This document shows positions 14,586 to 24,344 of a DNA stretch of 64,000 nt, one piece after another. The stretch is from NCBI GenBank assembly GCA_900315245.1, contig OMYJ01000002.1, forward strand, positions 183,864 to 247,863, read 5' to 3'. The notes beneath the pieces are model-generated. The model was given only the letters and a program-made list of their open reading frames with translations. It made no database searches and was not told the origin of the DNA. This DNA comes from an uncultured Bacteroidales bacterium. Its GTDB lineage: Bacteria; Bacteroidota; Bacteroidia; Bacteroidales; WCHB1-69. How positions within the stretch are numbered: the first letter of the stretch is position 1; each line of letters begins with the position of its first letter. The translations under genes and the position numbers were made by a program.

Positions 14586-16250
14586 TCACCCAAAAGTATA
14601 GTCTTTCCTTAGTTTTTCAACCCTATTCCAATAAAGGAACTCTGAGGGGGTTGAGTTCTTCAACAACATATCTGCATTATGTCTCTTGGTACTCGTTATT
14701 AGAAAGCAAGCCTTCTTTGCTCTAGTCACCCCAACATAGTGTAAATCCAAATCTTGATTCCATGTGGGATATTGAGGATGATCCCAATCATTATCCACTA
14801 TTTTAGAAACTGGCAGCTCCCATTTGTTAAGGTTCAGATGATACACGATGTCGAATTCCAATCCTTTTGCCTTGTGCAGTGTCATTATTATAACCTCATT
14901 TCCAGTTATCGGCCTATACGTGTCCAGTTTCCCTTTATCAGACAACACCGATTTAAGGTGGGCATTCGAAACACCCTCCTCGTATTCAGGAAGTACAATG
15001 TCACCAACAGCCTTGAACAACTTGGGCAATTCATCTTCTATATCCTTTATTAAAACAGACCTGATCTCTTCTTTCAGTTCATTAAGCCTTTTCCGTTCAT
15101 TTATGGTAAATACATCGTAATCAACAAACTCATCAGTTACCGAAACAAATTTCATTGTAGCATCGAAGTAATACTGTAGCAATAGCCCATAAAGCCTTGA
15201 GCGGGGATTGAGGTCGGCATCCATTTCTGTTGACTCTATTACACGATGCGGTATAGCTAAATTCTGGTCCATTAGTTCTTGCATCCTTCTGGTTTTTACC
15301 AGTATGGCCACCTCGCGCTTGTCTGTAACATGATACTTCTCACAATCTTCATTGACGTAACGCTCAATATATGATGCCACCTTCACTTCATCGCCGTTCA
15401 CCGTTATCAATTCCACACCGTCCTCATCCGTGTCAATCGGCGAACAGTTCTTATCCATCAGTCTGTTAGAATAATTGACAATAGGGGCAGAACACCTGAA
15501 ATTACAAGCAAGCCTGAATGATGTAAACTCTTGATTCTGCTCTAATGATAACAAATACTTACTGCTCTTGTGAGCAAATCCAAATATCGACTGGTTGGCA
15601 TCACCCACAACATTTCCAATAATGCCAAGCCCTATCAGTTCAAGAAAAACGCCGTTAGTATATTCATCAGTGTCTTGAAACTCATCTATGAAAATATACT
15701 TGTATCTTGCTTTGAAATAATTTCTGCAGGCAGGTGAAACTTTTAATATATGGAGAGCAAGCAGTTCAAGGCTTTCAACCATCACCTTGCCACTCAAAAA
15801 CAACTCATAGAACAGTTTCCATGTCGGTTCCTTTATGCTATCGTATGAAGGATGTCCTTGGGTCAGCCACTCAAAGTCTTCTTTCTGTTCTTTCGTCAAC
15901 TCATTATAGGCAATTGGTGTCACTTCACACGAAGGATGACCCATTACAAAACTTCCAAAGGGTAATACTATTTGGGTAAGACAAAAGCTGTCAATTGTAC
16001 CAAAGAAAGAATTCTTGCCCCACACTCCATCAACAAGCGTACGCTGTTTCAAATTACCCGATGCTTTTCTGGTATATGAAATTGCAATCACGCCTTGATA
16101 ATCAAGCATGGTGTTATCCCCGAGAATCTTCTTGATCTTCTCGGAAATGACAAAAGTTTTACCGCTGCCAGGCGATGCCATCACGACGGTATTACCTTTA
16201 TGCTCAATGATACTATTCTGTATCGCCGTCGCTTCCATATAATTCTCCAA
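14586..16250 (-). CDS. gajB: Gabija GajB-like UvrD/Rep helicase
   Basis: 554 residues, a little longer than the roughly 490 of the reference GajB. Superfamily 1A helicase motifs are all present: ASPGSGKT (residues 25-32, Walker A), VIAISYTRKASGNLKQR (Ia), KYIFIDEFQDTDEYTN (Walker B), VVGDANQSIFGFAH (III), FRLACNFRCSAPIV (IV), MTLHKAKGLEFDIVYHLN (V) and LHYVGVTRAKKACFL (VI). In Gabija, GajB senses or unwinds phage DNA ends and activates the GajA nuclease. The start overlaps the end of gajA by 38 bases (26 if the ATG at 16238 is used), so they are coupled. Adjacency to an OLD-family gene is what makes this Gabija rather than a stand-alone helicase. Confidence 0.88.
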   Translation of the reverse strand: MENYMEATAIQNSIIEHKGNTVVMASPGSGKTFVISEKIKKILGDNTMLDYQGVIAISYTRKASGNLKQRTLVDGVWGKNSFFGTIDSFCLTQIVLPFGSFVMGHPSCEVTPIAYNELTKEQKEDFEWLTQGHPSYDSIKEPTWKLFYELFLSGKVMVESLELLALHILKVSPACRNYFKARYKYIFIDEFQDTDEYTNGVFLELIGLGIIGNVVGDANQSIFGFAHKSSKYLLSLEQNQEFTSFRLACNFRCSAPIVNYSNRLMDKNCSPIDTDEDGVELITVNGDEVKVASYIERYVNEDCEKYHVTDKREVAILVKTRRMQELMDQNLAIPHRVIESTEMDADLNPRSRLYGLLLQYYFDATMKFVSVTDEFVDYDVFTINERKRLNELKEEIRSVLIKDIEDELPKLFKAVGDIVLPEYEEGVSNAHLKSVLSDKGKLDTYRPITGNEVIIMTLHKAKGLEFDIVYHLNLNKWELPVSKIVDNDWDHPQYPTWNQDLDLHYVGVTRAKKACFLITSTKRHNADMLLKNSTPSEFLYWNRVEKLRKDYTFG

Positions 16251-18000
16251 TCACATTCTTGGCATCAATCAACGGCTCCGCTATCTTACTGTCTTTTAGC
16301 AGATGCAGTTTGTCCTTGTTGGCTTTCAGAAATTGATACATGTTGATTGCCTTATGTTTCTTCATTGCCTCAACAATCTCCTTCCCCGTCAATTTATCTT
16401 CGGGGTCATAAAACTCATGCAGGGCATCATGAAGCGAACTATTATACAAATCATTTTCCAAGTCAATATCAGCTATCTCAATATAATGCTTGTCCAATAA
16501 CTCTTTAAACCATTCAACGGCTTCTGTAACTTCTTTCGGGATATTATTTCTGTCGGTATATCTCAGATGCTTTCTATGCTCATTGAAAAGTCTTTTCTCC
16601 TCCTCGTTTGCAAAGCAATTGGAAGCCAAAAAGCACTCAATTCCCCTCTCAATTCCGGCATGTCTGATTTCAGCCTTTTTAGGCACTGGTATTTCATCGT
16701 TATCCGTTCGCATTGACCATCTAATCTCCATTGCCTCCAAAATTCTGATATAAGTAACGAAATCAACACCGTTCACACATAGTATGCTGATATTGAGCCT
16801 GTCTAAATCAACGCCGATTTTACTGGCAAGCGTTCTATACAACATTTCTTCCGATGGCCCTTCCACAAGAATAACATAATCTGCAAAGAATGCCTCGGCA
16901 GGAAGCACACTCATCCGATAGCCAAGTCCCTCAAAGCCTTCTTCGATAGCCTCAGAGCAACCATCAGAGGCAACCATAGTTTGACTGTTCTCATCTTTAT
17001 ACAATCGAATAATGGAGTTGGGGTTGAACTCACTGACGATAAAAGGAGAGTGACTGGTTAGAATCACTTGCCCTTGCAACACTTGACCCAAGTATGATGC
17101 CAGTTCCCGCTGTTGATGGGGATGGAGATAAGCTTCCGGCTCTTCAATGCATATAATCGACACTTCGGTAGAAATAGCCGTCTGCTGGTTTTGGGTTGCC
17201 CATAGAGAAAGGTAGATTTGGTTGATTCTACCTTCACCACCAATCACAAGCCGTTTGTCTTTATGCTTCGATGATACGGAGACATTGGCAATGACCTGTT
17301 CCAAATCCATAGCCGACGTGTCGAACAACACTTGCTGTTCCTTGTTGTGTATTGACAATTTACTGAGCTCGCGGTTCAACTCGTCTGTTGCGGATCTCAC
17401 ATAAGTAAGTTCAGGTATTTTCTCGTCAACGAACTTGAGTTTGGCAGCTATTTCATTATAAAGCGTATCGTCGGCCTCCACCTCTTCGGCCTCTCTGTCC
17501 AGCTTCGCTTTGTTCAGCAATTGCATTTTCGATTTGTTGATGAAGCCCCAAAAATCCCTTCTACTGCCAATATACTTTATATTAAGATACCTGCGATAAA
17601 AAGGACCGGCACATTCCTTAAGGTCTTCCTCAGAGTCACTTTTACCACAATAAAACTGATACTCCACTTTACCGTTGCTATACCATGCTTTGTATTGAAG
17701 CACCAACTGGCCATCGTCGCTGATATAACCAGGCAGCCTTGCCACCACACAGTCCTCGACCACATCCTTCAGATATGCCCTGATAACAACCTCTCTGGTA
17801 TCTTCGTACGCATAGAAGTCAGAATCCTTCAGTTCGAAGCTATAGTCGGAGAAGCCCCTGTCCATCAAAATCTGTAGTGCATATATCAAGTTGGTCTTTC
17901 CAACGTCGTTGGCACCTATGATCAGGGTACTCTTATTGAACTTAATTGTAGCCTCTTTATAGTTTCTGAAGCCTTTGATATATACACGGTCAATTCTCAT
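16213..18000 (-). CDS. gajA: Gabija GajA-like OLD-family ATPase/TOPRIM nuclease
   Basis: 595 residues from ATG at 18000 (MRIDRVYIKGFRNYKEATIK), the normal start of OLD proteins. The ABC-type ATPase half has Walker A GANDVGKT (29-36), the signature-like region before NQIYLSLWATQNQQ, Walker B with EEPEAYLHP (286-294) and the switch TSHSPFIVSEF. The TOPRIM half begins FADYVILVEGPSEEMLYRT with the metal-binding glutamate at 380. In Gabija this protein forms the tetrameric DNA-nicking core regulated by nucleotide levels. It is the first gene of the gajAB pair and begins 50 bases after the STAND gene, so all four defence genes could be one transcript. Confidence 0.88.
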   Translation of the reverse strand: MRIDRVYIKGFRNYKEATIKFNKSTLIIGANDVGKTNLIYALQILMDRGFSDYSFELKDSDFYAYEDTREVVIRAYLKDVVEDCVVARLPGYISDDGQLVLQYKAWYSNGKVEYQFYCGKSDSEEDLKECAGPFYRRYLNIKYIGSRRDFWGFINKSKMQLLNKAKLDREAEEVEADDTLYNEIAAKLKFVDEKIPELTYVRSATDELNRELSKLSIHNKEQQVLFDTSAMDLEQVIANVSVSSKHKDKRLVIGGEGRINQIYLSLWATQNQQTAISTEVSIICIEEPEAYLHPHQQRELASYLGQVLQGQVILTSHSPFIVSEFNPNSIIRLYKDENSQTMVASDGCSEAIEEGFEGLGYRMSVLPAEAFFADYVILVEGPSEEMLYRTLASKIGVDLDRLNISILCVNGVDFVTYIRILEAMEIRWSMRTDNDEIPVPKKAEIRHAGIERGIECFLASNCFANEEEKRLFNEHRKHLRYTDRNNIPKEVTEAVEWFKELLDKHYIEIADIDLENDLYNSSLHDALHEFYDPEDKLTGKEIVEAMKKHKAINMYQFLKANKDKLHLLKDSKIAEPLIDAKNVIGELYGSDGDTE

Positions 18001-18050
18001 AAGTATTTCAAATCCAATATTTATCAATTATTATTTCTCTCTACACCTCA

Positions 18051-21000
18051 TCACTCCCCCTGTTGCTCTTTCAACAATCGCTCCATTTCTAATAATTCAA
18101 GCAACTCCATGTTGGTAAGCCCCTCTTCGTGGTTCTTTTTCTTCAGGAAAGCGATTCGTTCCGGGTCGGCAATAATGGGTTTTTGCTTCTTCTCTTCCAC
18201 AATATGGAGTTTTTGTACCTCTGTAAAGACACCTTTCTCATCCATCATCATGCAAGCCGAAAGGTTCTTTATTTCACCAACTATCGTGTTGCCAATAATT
18301 ACTTCCTTGCTTCCCAGGATATAGGTGTACAGATGATAATGCTTCTTACGAATAAACTCGCAGAGGATGTCTTTTCTTATCAACAACCCGACACCTTCAT
18401 GTATTACTCCCATGCTGATGGCCACTATGGCATCATCGTCAATTCTCCTTACCAAACCACGTTCAGCAGTGTACAGCTTCATTTCCTCCATCAATTCAGC
18501 GCAAGGCATGGCTTCAGAATAACCGTACCTTTCTTCATCAGCCAAGAATCCGTAATTGTCTTCTTGCATCTGCTCATCATAAGCCACCATCAGTTTACAT
18601 GGATAGGGGTTGCTATCATAACCCTCTTCCCATTCATTTCTTCCCAATCTTTTATAACTGTTGCTCCACGGTATTTCATTCCAGAGAAAATCAATGCAAT
18701 CCGAGCGTTCCGCCATCCAGCGGCCATTAAAAGATTGTTTTTTTGCCCAGTCGAACATCTTTTTACTGTCAGTCTTCCTGACAAATGCCGAATTATAATA
18801 CAGCATGGTTCCGCGCTTCTCTATATCCCTCTGATGATCAACAGATTCAAAACCATAAAGCCTCACCCACTGACTGCCATCCTCGCTAAGCCACTGCATC
18901 TTGACGGTTGGATTCGTAGCTTCCAAATCAAGCCATTTTCCATACTCTTTCACTTCATCTACGAGTGTTTCATCTTTTTTCGGCATCAACTTCATCTGTT
19001 GGGCAAATCCTTTGGTTTCTTCATTTGAGGGCAATGTCGGGTCAAACCGGTCATAGAGCCTTGTTATCCACGGCCAAGCCTCGCGTGTCAAGTCTTCACT
19101 ATCAACATGCATACTCCATCCGCCAAGCCTCTGGTCTTTCACCAAACAATTATCACACAAACGTGCATAAACCTCGTCAAGAGCCAGCCATTGGTATTTT
19201 TTGCCTATACGCTCCGTTTTGTTGTGATGACGGTCTTTAGAATAACGGTTTGCATCATAATGCGACAACTCCTCATTGTATTTATAGCGATACCTTATGA
19301 TTGGTGCCATCATTTTGGGAATGTCGTACAGTGAAACAGGGTTATATTCGTCCTTTCCGTTTTCAATAAAGAATTCTCCACTATTCGAAAAACTGTTTGA
19401 ACCCAACGTATATCTGTGAAAATCAGAGTTTCCACCCATGGAATAGTACAGCAGTGAGGCACCTTTCCCTTTGCCGAAGTAACCTTCTGGAATCTCGTTT
19501 TTCAACATGTCCTTATAAGGGCTTCTGCTTTTGAATGGTAATATGATACGCTTGAAATAGTCTGCTGTAGGATCAATAACCAATGCCCTTTCCAGTGTTT
19601 TCAGTGTCCACTGTCTCAATATAATATCCACAGGCACATCCTTGTCGTGTTCGTAAAAACGACGATAAACCGTTTCAGCTATGTTCTTCAAAAGCAACTT
19701 ATCTCTGCTTCTCAAACAAACACCATAGATGGCACAATACAAACCTTGCAACACATAGTGGTCGTTGCACGACGGGAACTGTTGAAGTAACCACGCAATA
19801 TCATCAGTACATTCTCGCAGAAGCTTGTACAGCAACCTGATGATAAACATTCTCGCATCGGGGTCTGATGTGGTAAGCATCCATACTGCCACTGTCAAAA
19901 ACCGGCGGCGATACTTCTGGTTTCGACTCATACGTACCAAATGGCGCAACCCGCCAGGACTCTCCACAAATTCATTCACCAAAACTGTCCATTCCTCATC
20001 CCTCTTGTTCATTTCCAAACTGCGCAAATAAGGATGCAGCGTATCAAACAACTTGGCCTTGTCGTCGTCAAGATGGCTAAGTAATTCACGCGGGTGATAC
20101 ATTTCCTTGTTTTGCTTTATCCAATCAGAAATCAACTTATAATTATGTTCATCGCCGTATTCATCTTTTGCTTTAACAAGTTGAAAACTAAATTTCCCTG
20201 ATGTAAATTCATCAATAGTCGTTACCGTTGTCCTTCTATCCCACAAGGCTATCAGTGCCCTAACCATATTCTCAAATTTGGCTTTGCTCAAACCCTTTTG
20301 GGATAGCTCGGATTCTGTCCTAACCAGCAGGTTCACAATCTGCATGTCAGTCAATTTTGATGTCAACAAACTTTCAGCCTTCATCACATCAGCTATGTTT
20401 TCAAACTCAAACATCACCAAATCACCCTCTTCTTGATCTGAGAGGGTGTCCATCAGGATGTTCTCTGTCAAGAGGGCGTTAAGCAGGTTGTTTTTCCATG
20501 TACGCATAGGGCAAATCTTGTCAGCTATACGGCGTGCGTTCTGTCGCGGTATCAGCCCTGACCAACGTTGCTCAACCGAGAACCAAGCCAATTGCCTCAT
20601 GCACATCAGCGTCACATTCCGTTTTTCGTCTTCATCGGCTAACGCTGACACCTTCATGTTTCTTGCAGTCAGGTACAACTCATACAGCAATCTCAAGTTC
20701 AGGTTTTCCCTTTCCGTTGTACTCATGAGCCGATATGACTCGCAAAAAGTAATCAGGAACAAGGGTTTCCGAAATTGTCGTCTATACTTTGTTTTATACT
20801 TGGGGTCTATTCCATATTTTACAAAATACTTGTCAATGGCTTTGGTTGTACCAGATGGGGTAAATCCTACCAATTCAATACTTTCGTAAAGCTTTTCATC
20901 TATGTTTTCTGTGATAACGTCTGTAAATGGGTCGCGTATGGTGAAAATAAGCTTGAGATGCGGATAATCCTGAATCTTTTTAATCAGCAAGTCCAATTGC

Positions 21001-22334
21001 AGTTTCCAATAGGTGTCACCCGCTCCCTCATTGAGGGCATCAATAAACAATACCGAATAATGATGGTTTTGTGCCGCCCTCTGTTCCATTCGCTTAATGT
21101 CATCTTCGCTAAGCTTGAGTTGTGAAAGCATCTTGTCCCAAGCATCCATCGATGAGTCGAATTGGCTTCCAAACAACAGATAAACATTGTTTTTCTGTTC
21201 CTTGGCAAGCCGATGTGCCAGGTGACAACTCAACTGCGTTTTGCCCGTGCCGGCATTGCCGTGCATACACATAAACTGTTTCTGCATCAGTTCAAGCTTC
21301 TCTAGCGACTGTTCAGCGGATTCTTTCAGCCGTTTCAAAGTCTCCCTGTACGGTGTTTTCGTTTGGATTACATTCCTTAATGTTTCGATATATTCAGGCA
21401 GTTTCCCATAATCATCCCCTTGGAAGTGAACCTTGACACCCGCTGGCAACTTGCTAACAACAGCTTTATTCCCTATAGCGGACACAAACTCTTTCTCAGC
21501 ATCATCAGCATATTCCCGCAATAATTGTTGGGTTTTCACCTTCGTGGGATAATCATAGAAAGCCCTGATTTTTTCTTCCTGCTTTTTGTTTGGCGTATGT
21601 TCTTCCTCATGGTACCTGCCCGAAGCTCTTTGTATGGCTTCGCACACCTGATCCTCACTGTTTTGCAACGACACGTTTGAATCATCAAAAGCCTCCCATT
21701 TTGTTTCAATTTGGCTTACGCCCAAAGTTTTCAGCCTTTTCTCCATGCGGTTCACCGAACAGAAAGTCAGCTTCCCGAAGTTTTCAGTTGACACCACGCC
21801 CACCACATAGCCTTTTTGGGTCAGCACTGGTGAACCTGAATAGCCACCAAAGGATTTCAGTTCAAAAACCCCTTCCCTCACAGTCACTACATCATATTTC
21901 CTATTATTATCTATAATGTGAGAATGGGGTCTCACGCAGGTTTCTATTTGGCAATTACCACCACCAAGTTCTGTAGGAAAACCTATCACACTCAATTTTG
22001 CACCCTCTATTGGATCATAGGGTATGGACATCAGTTTTAGATACAAATCCTTGACTGTCCTAATCTGGGCAAATCCAGCATCGTTGCATGTCAGTAACAC
22101 CACATCGTTTGCATGATAGCCTTTGGGGTGCACTTGCTTCGGAACAAAAGTATAGTCTCTCCCCTCGAAACAAGCCAACACTGGTTTCCCTCCGTTGTAG
22201 TATTCATCCACAACGTGTCGAGCCGTCAACAGGTTGGCTCCACCTACAAGAAAAGCCGTACCGCAATAGCTACCACACCTAACGGGCACAATCGCCTTTA
22301 TGCGTTGTTCTTCAGAAAGCAAACACCAACTCAT
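18051..22334 (-). CDS. Trypsin-like protease fused to STAND NTPase (Avs1-like)
   Basis: 1427 residues. The N-terminal domain is a chymotrypsin-fold protease with triad His40 (LLTARHVVDEY), Asp77 (HANDVVLLTC) and Ser166 (GGYSGSPVL). The NTPase follows: Walker A GNAGTGKT (359-366), Walker B VLFIDALNEG (428-437) and sensor region LKLIFTIRDPF. About 900 residues of helical repeats and a C-terminal sensor region complete it, including ERIGKKYQWLALDEVYARLC, a segment I associate with antiviral STAND proteins. In AVAST systems such proteins recognise a phage protein, oligomerise and unleash the N-terminal effector. An MBL-fold gene overlaps its start by 23 bases, as in type I AVAST. Effector substrate and phage trigger are unknown. 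Confidence 0.82.
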   Translation of the reverse strand: MSWCLLSEEQRIKAIVPVRCGSYCGTAFLVGGANLLTARHVVDEYYNGGKPVLACFEGRDYTFVPKQVHPKGYHANDVVLLTCNDAGFAQIRTVKDLYLKLMSIPYDPIEGAKLSVIGFPTELGGGNCQIETCVRPHSHIIDNNRKYDVVTVREGVFELKSFGGYSGSPVLTQKGYVVGVVSTENFGKLTFCSVNRMEKRLKTLGVSQIETKWEAFDDSNVSLQNSEDQVCEAIQRASGRYHEEEHTPNKKQEEKIRAFYDYPTKVKTQQLLREYADDAEKEFVSAIGNKAVVSKLPAGVKVHFQGDDYGKLPEYIETLRNVIQTKTPYRETLKRLKESAEQSLEKLELMQKQFMCMHGNAGTGKTQLSCHLAHRLAKEQKNNVYLLFGSQFDSSMDAWDKMLSQLKLSEDDIKRMEQRAAQNHHYSVLFIDALNEGAGDTYWKLQLDLLIKKIQDYPHLKLIFTIRDPFTDVITENIDEKLYESIELVGFTPSGTTKAIDKYFVKYGIDPKYKTKYRRQFRKPLFLITFCESYRLMSTTERENLNLRLLYELYLTARNMKVSALADEDEKRNVTLMCMRQLAWFSVEQRWSGLIPRQNARRIADKICPMRTWKNNLLNALLTENILMDTLSDQEEGDLVMFEFENIADVMKAESLLTSKLTDMQIVNLLVRTESELSQKGLSKAKFENMVRALIALWDRRTTVTTIDEFTSGKFSFQLVKAKDEYGDEHNYKLISDWIKQNKEMYHPRELLSHLDDDKAKLFDTLHPYLRSLEMNKRDEEWTVLVNEFVESPGGLRHLVRMSRNQKYRRRFLTVAVWMLTTSDPDARMFIIRLLYKLLRECTDDIAWLLQQFPSCNDHYVLQGLYCAIYGVCLRSRDKLLLKNIAETVYRRFYEHDKDVPVDIILRQWTLKTLERALVIDPTADYFKRIILPFKSRSPYKDMLKNEIPEGYFGKGKGASLLYYSMGGNSDFHRYTLGSNSFSNSGEFFIENGKDEYNPVSLYDIPKMMAPIIRYRYKYNEELSHYDANRYSKDRHHNKTERIGKKYQWLALDEVYARLCDNCLVKDQRLGGWSMHVDSEDLTREAWPWITRLYDRFDPTLPSNEETKGFAQQMKLMPKKDETLVDEVKEYGKWLDLEATNPTVKMQWLSEDGSQWVRLYGFESVDHQRDIEKRGTMLYYNSAFVRKTDSKKMFDWAKKQSFNGRWMAERSDCIDFLWNEIPWSNSYKRLGRNEWEEGYDSNPYPCKLMVAYDEQMQEDNYGFLADEERYGYSEAMPCAELMEEMKLYTAERGLVRRIDDDAIVAISMGVIHEGVGLLIRKDILCEFIRKKHYHLYTYILGSKEVIIGNTIVGEIKNLSACMMMDEKGVFTEVQKLHIVEEKKQKPIIADPERIAFLKKKNHEEGLTNMELLELLEMERLLKEQQGE

Positions 22335-23505
22335 TCTTTCTGGTATCTATTATGAAATTGTATTTCTTCTGCAACTCTTTATCGTCTAGAAGTTCTTTGA
22401 TAAGTGATGTTAGGTAATTGAAATGCATGGTCCTTTGATTAATTCCATTAGCAAGAGGTCTAAGCGCAATCCTTCCCACAGCCTCTACACTTGGACGTTT
22501 ACCCTCTGTTCCGCCGGTAAAGAAAAAATTCCCCGAATCAACATGGCGCATCAGTTCCTTAGTCGTATTAAAGTGGCTGCCATGGTGTGACACCTTGACG
22601 GCATCAAACAACACTGGGAACGTCTTACCCTTATAATAATCCAGAAGTCCATTCATCACCACATCGGGGTTGGCATCACCCATCACCAGAATCCGATGGT
22701 CGTCTTTCTCCCACACAAACGCCAATGATGCCTGGTTGGCAGATGAGATTTCTTGAGTGTTAACAGGTGTGGCTGCCGCTCTCTTCAATCTGTTTTCAAG
22801 TGAAATTGCCCCTAATACATCCTTTTCCGAGTCACTTTCAACTGAAGGCTTTTGAAGCATGGCATACCTGAGCAATATCTCATATAAGTTTTCTTTGTCA
22901 TCCCATTTACCAAGTGTTTTATCCACATTCAATTCGTCAAACAACACATGGCGGAATTCTTTGTCCAACTTTTCCAATTCATCTATCGTTGGCGACAAAA
23001 AGGTTATGGTGCCATTCTCTTTTAGGTCAAGAAAGTTCCCACAAACAGTATATTCTCGTCCCCACACTTTCTTCAACTTTGGATACTCCAGTATTGTAGC
23101 AGCCAACCCCTTCATTGCAGCAGGTGCGTCCACATCGTGTTCGATGAGGTCGCCCACAACGAGACCTATTTCCTTCTCAATAGCCGCCAATCTTTCTTTT
23201 TGATATTTGTTCAGTTTCTTTGCTCCACCTAGGGCATTCCTTTGGTAGCAGTTAAACACAATTTGACCTACCTTTATACTATCATTTTTCAACATATCTC
23301 TCACTCCGATGATATGGTCGTTGTCGATATGGGTAACAACGAGCAGGTTTATGGTATTTTTCAAGTCATTCTTAATGTATGAAGCAATCTCGTCAGTCAG
23401 TTTTCCACAATCCACCATTACGGAAAACTGCACCTCCTCCTGATTCATCAAAAGGAAGATGCAGTCTCCTATACCAGATTGAAATGTCTTGAATGTAACG
23501 TGCAT
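22312..23505 (-). CDS. MBL-fold hydrolase, first gene of Avs1-like pair
   Basis: 397 residues from ATG at 23505 (MHVTFKTFQSGIGDCIFLLM). The ComEC/Rec2-like metallo-beta-lactamase fold is marked by GIGDCIFL, VMVDCG, LLVVTHIDNDHIIGV (HxDxDH metal site), WEKDDHRILVMGDANPDVV and DAVKVSHHGSHFN. All zinc ligands appear present. It may be a hydrolase or nuclease that joins the protease-STAND protein in signalling or effector action; this role is inferred from the paired arrangement described for type I AVAST. The stop lies inside the next gene, so translation is coupled. No clear TAnnTTTG promoter was found in the 93 bases upstream. Confidence 0.82.
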   Translation of the reverse strand: MHVTFKTFQSGIGDCIFLLMNQEEVQFSVMVDCGKLTDEIASYIKNDLKNTINLLVVTHIDNDHIIGVRDMLKNDSIKVGQIVFNCYQRNALGGAKKLNKYQKERLAAIEKEIGLVVGDLIEHDVDAPAAMKGLAATILEYPKLKKVWGREYTVCGNFLDLKENGTITFLSPTIDELEKLDKEFRHVLFDELNVDKTLGKWDDKENLYEILLRYAMLQKPSVESDSEKDVLGAISLENRLKRAAATPVNTQEISSANQASLAFVWEKDDHRILVMGDANPDVVMNGLLDYYKGKTFPVLFDAVKVSHHGSHFNTTKELMRHVDSGNFFFTGGTEGKRPSVEAVGRIALRPLANGINQRTMHFNYLTSLIKELLDDKELQKKYNFIIDTRKNELVFAF

Positions 23506-23598
23506 ATTAATAATTCTCTCTGTAATTAAACCAAAATTTTCTAAGCATCTAAGCATTACCTCCTTGCCCCCTCCTCACTTTCAAATCCCTCATAATTA

Positions 23599-24000
23599 TC
23601 AATTGTCAACCATCAGTATCCCCTCCACCTCATGCTCCACATACGGCCCTTCCTTGCACTCGAAGATGACGGAACCTGGCTCCAGGGCTTCCACGGTGTG
23701 CCAGACATTCTTTCCTACGTTCACGCCGTAGCGGCCTTCCGATGGGTTGAGGACAATGTTTTCGATGATGGTGCCGTCGTCGTTGTAGGTGATGACACGT
23801 ATCCTGCCACGCAACACAACAAATGACTCCTCTTTCTCCGGATGGCGATGAATGGGGATGTTTGCACCCGGTTCCACGGCATTCAGAAAACGGTGGCACT
23901 TCTCATCCATACTCTGATGAAAGTTAAGATTCATCCGCAGCCGGGGCGATGCCTTGGCCTGGGCGGTCAAGCTGTCAAGTATCTTGTTGTCTATAATCAT
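23599..24000 (-). CDS. wbuC: WbuC-family cupin metalloprotein
   Basis: 133 residues. WbuC features are the N-terminal IIDNKILDSLTAQAKASPRL and RMNLNFHQ, the cupin motif 1 IPIHRHPEKEESFVVLRGRI (two His and a Glu for metal) and motif 2 NVGKNVWHTVEALEPGSVIF. The family is linked to O-antigen and capsule clusters, probably acting on a sugar nucleotide; the reaction is not established. The gene lies alone at the edge of the defence island and 93 bases from the MBL gene, on the same strand. Confidence 0.88.
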   Translation of the reverse strand: MIIDNKILDSLTAQAKASPRLRMNLNFHQSMDEKCHRFLNAVEPGANIPIHRHPEKEESFVVLRGRIRVITYNDDGTIIENIVLNPSEGRYGVNVGKNVWHTVEALEPGSVIFECKEGPYVEHEVEGILMVDN

Positions 24001-24264
24001 AATGGTTTCTCCTGATACGAAAATGTGTCAACCCCTCCTTATTCCTCTTATTTTGTGTAAAACAAGGGACAAAAATAAAAATTTTTCTTATTCTGTCACT
24101 ATGCACCCTAAAATATTTGTCCTCTTTGATATAAGATATTCACTATACATCTTCCGTCTATCATTTCGCGATTCCCTCGGATTGGCCAGCGGTGACAAAG
24201 TGCCCGACGCGCCTTTTGTTTTATATAATTCACAATTTGCAATGAATATATAAACAAAAAATTA
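24001..24264. other. Non-coding stretch
   Basis: AT-rich intergenic DNA between divergent genes. No open frame with coding character and no repeat was noticed. It contains the promoters on both sides, of which only the rightward one (24265) is clear. Confidence 0.45.
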
Positions 24265-24272
24265 TATATTTG
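24265..24272 (+). promoter_or_regulatory. Bacteroidota -7 promoter element (TATATTTG)
   Basis: TATATTTGCC lies 72 bases before the four-helix-bundle gene. The leader contains an imperfect hairpin ATAGCAGA-TTA-TCTGTCTAT. Confidence 0.6.
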
Positions 24273-24344
24273 CCATGTTATAATAGATAGCAGATTATCT
24301 GTCTATTTAACTGAACACAAATTATTTATAAAACAAAAAAAACT

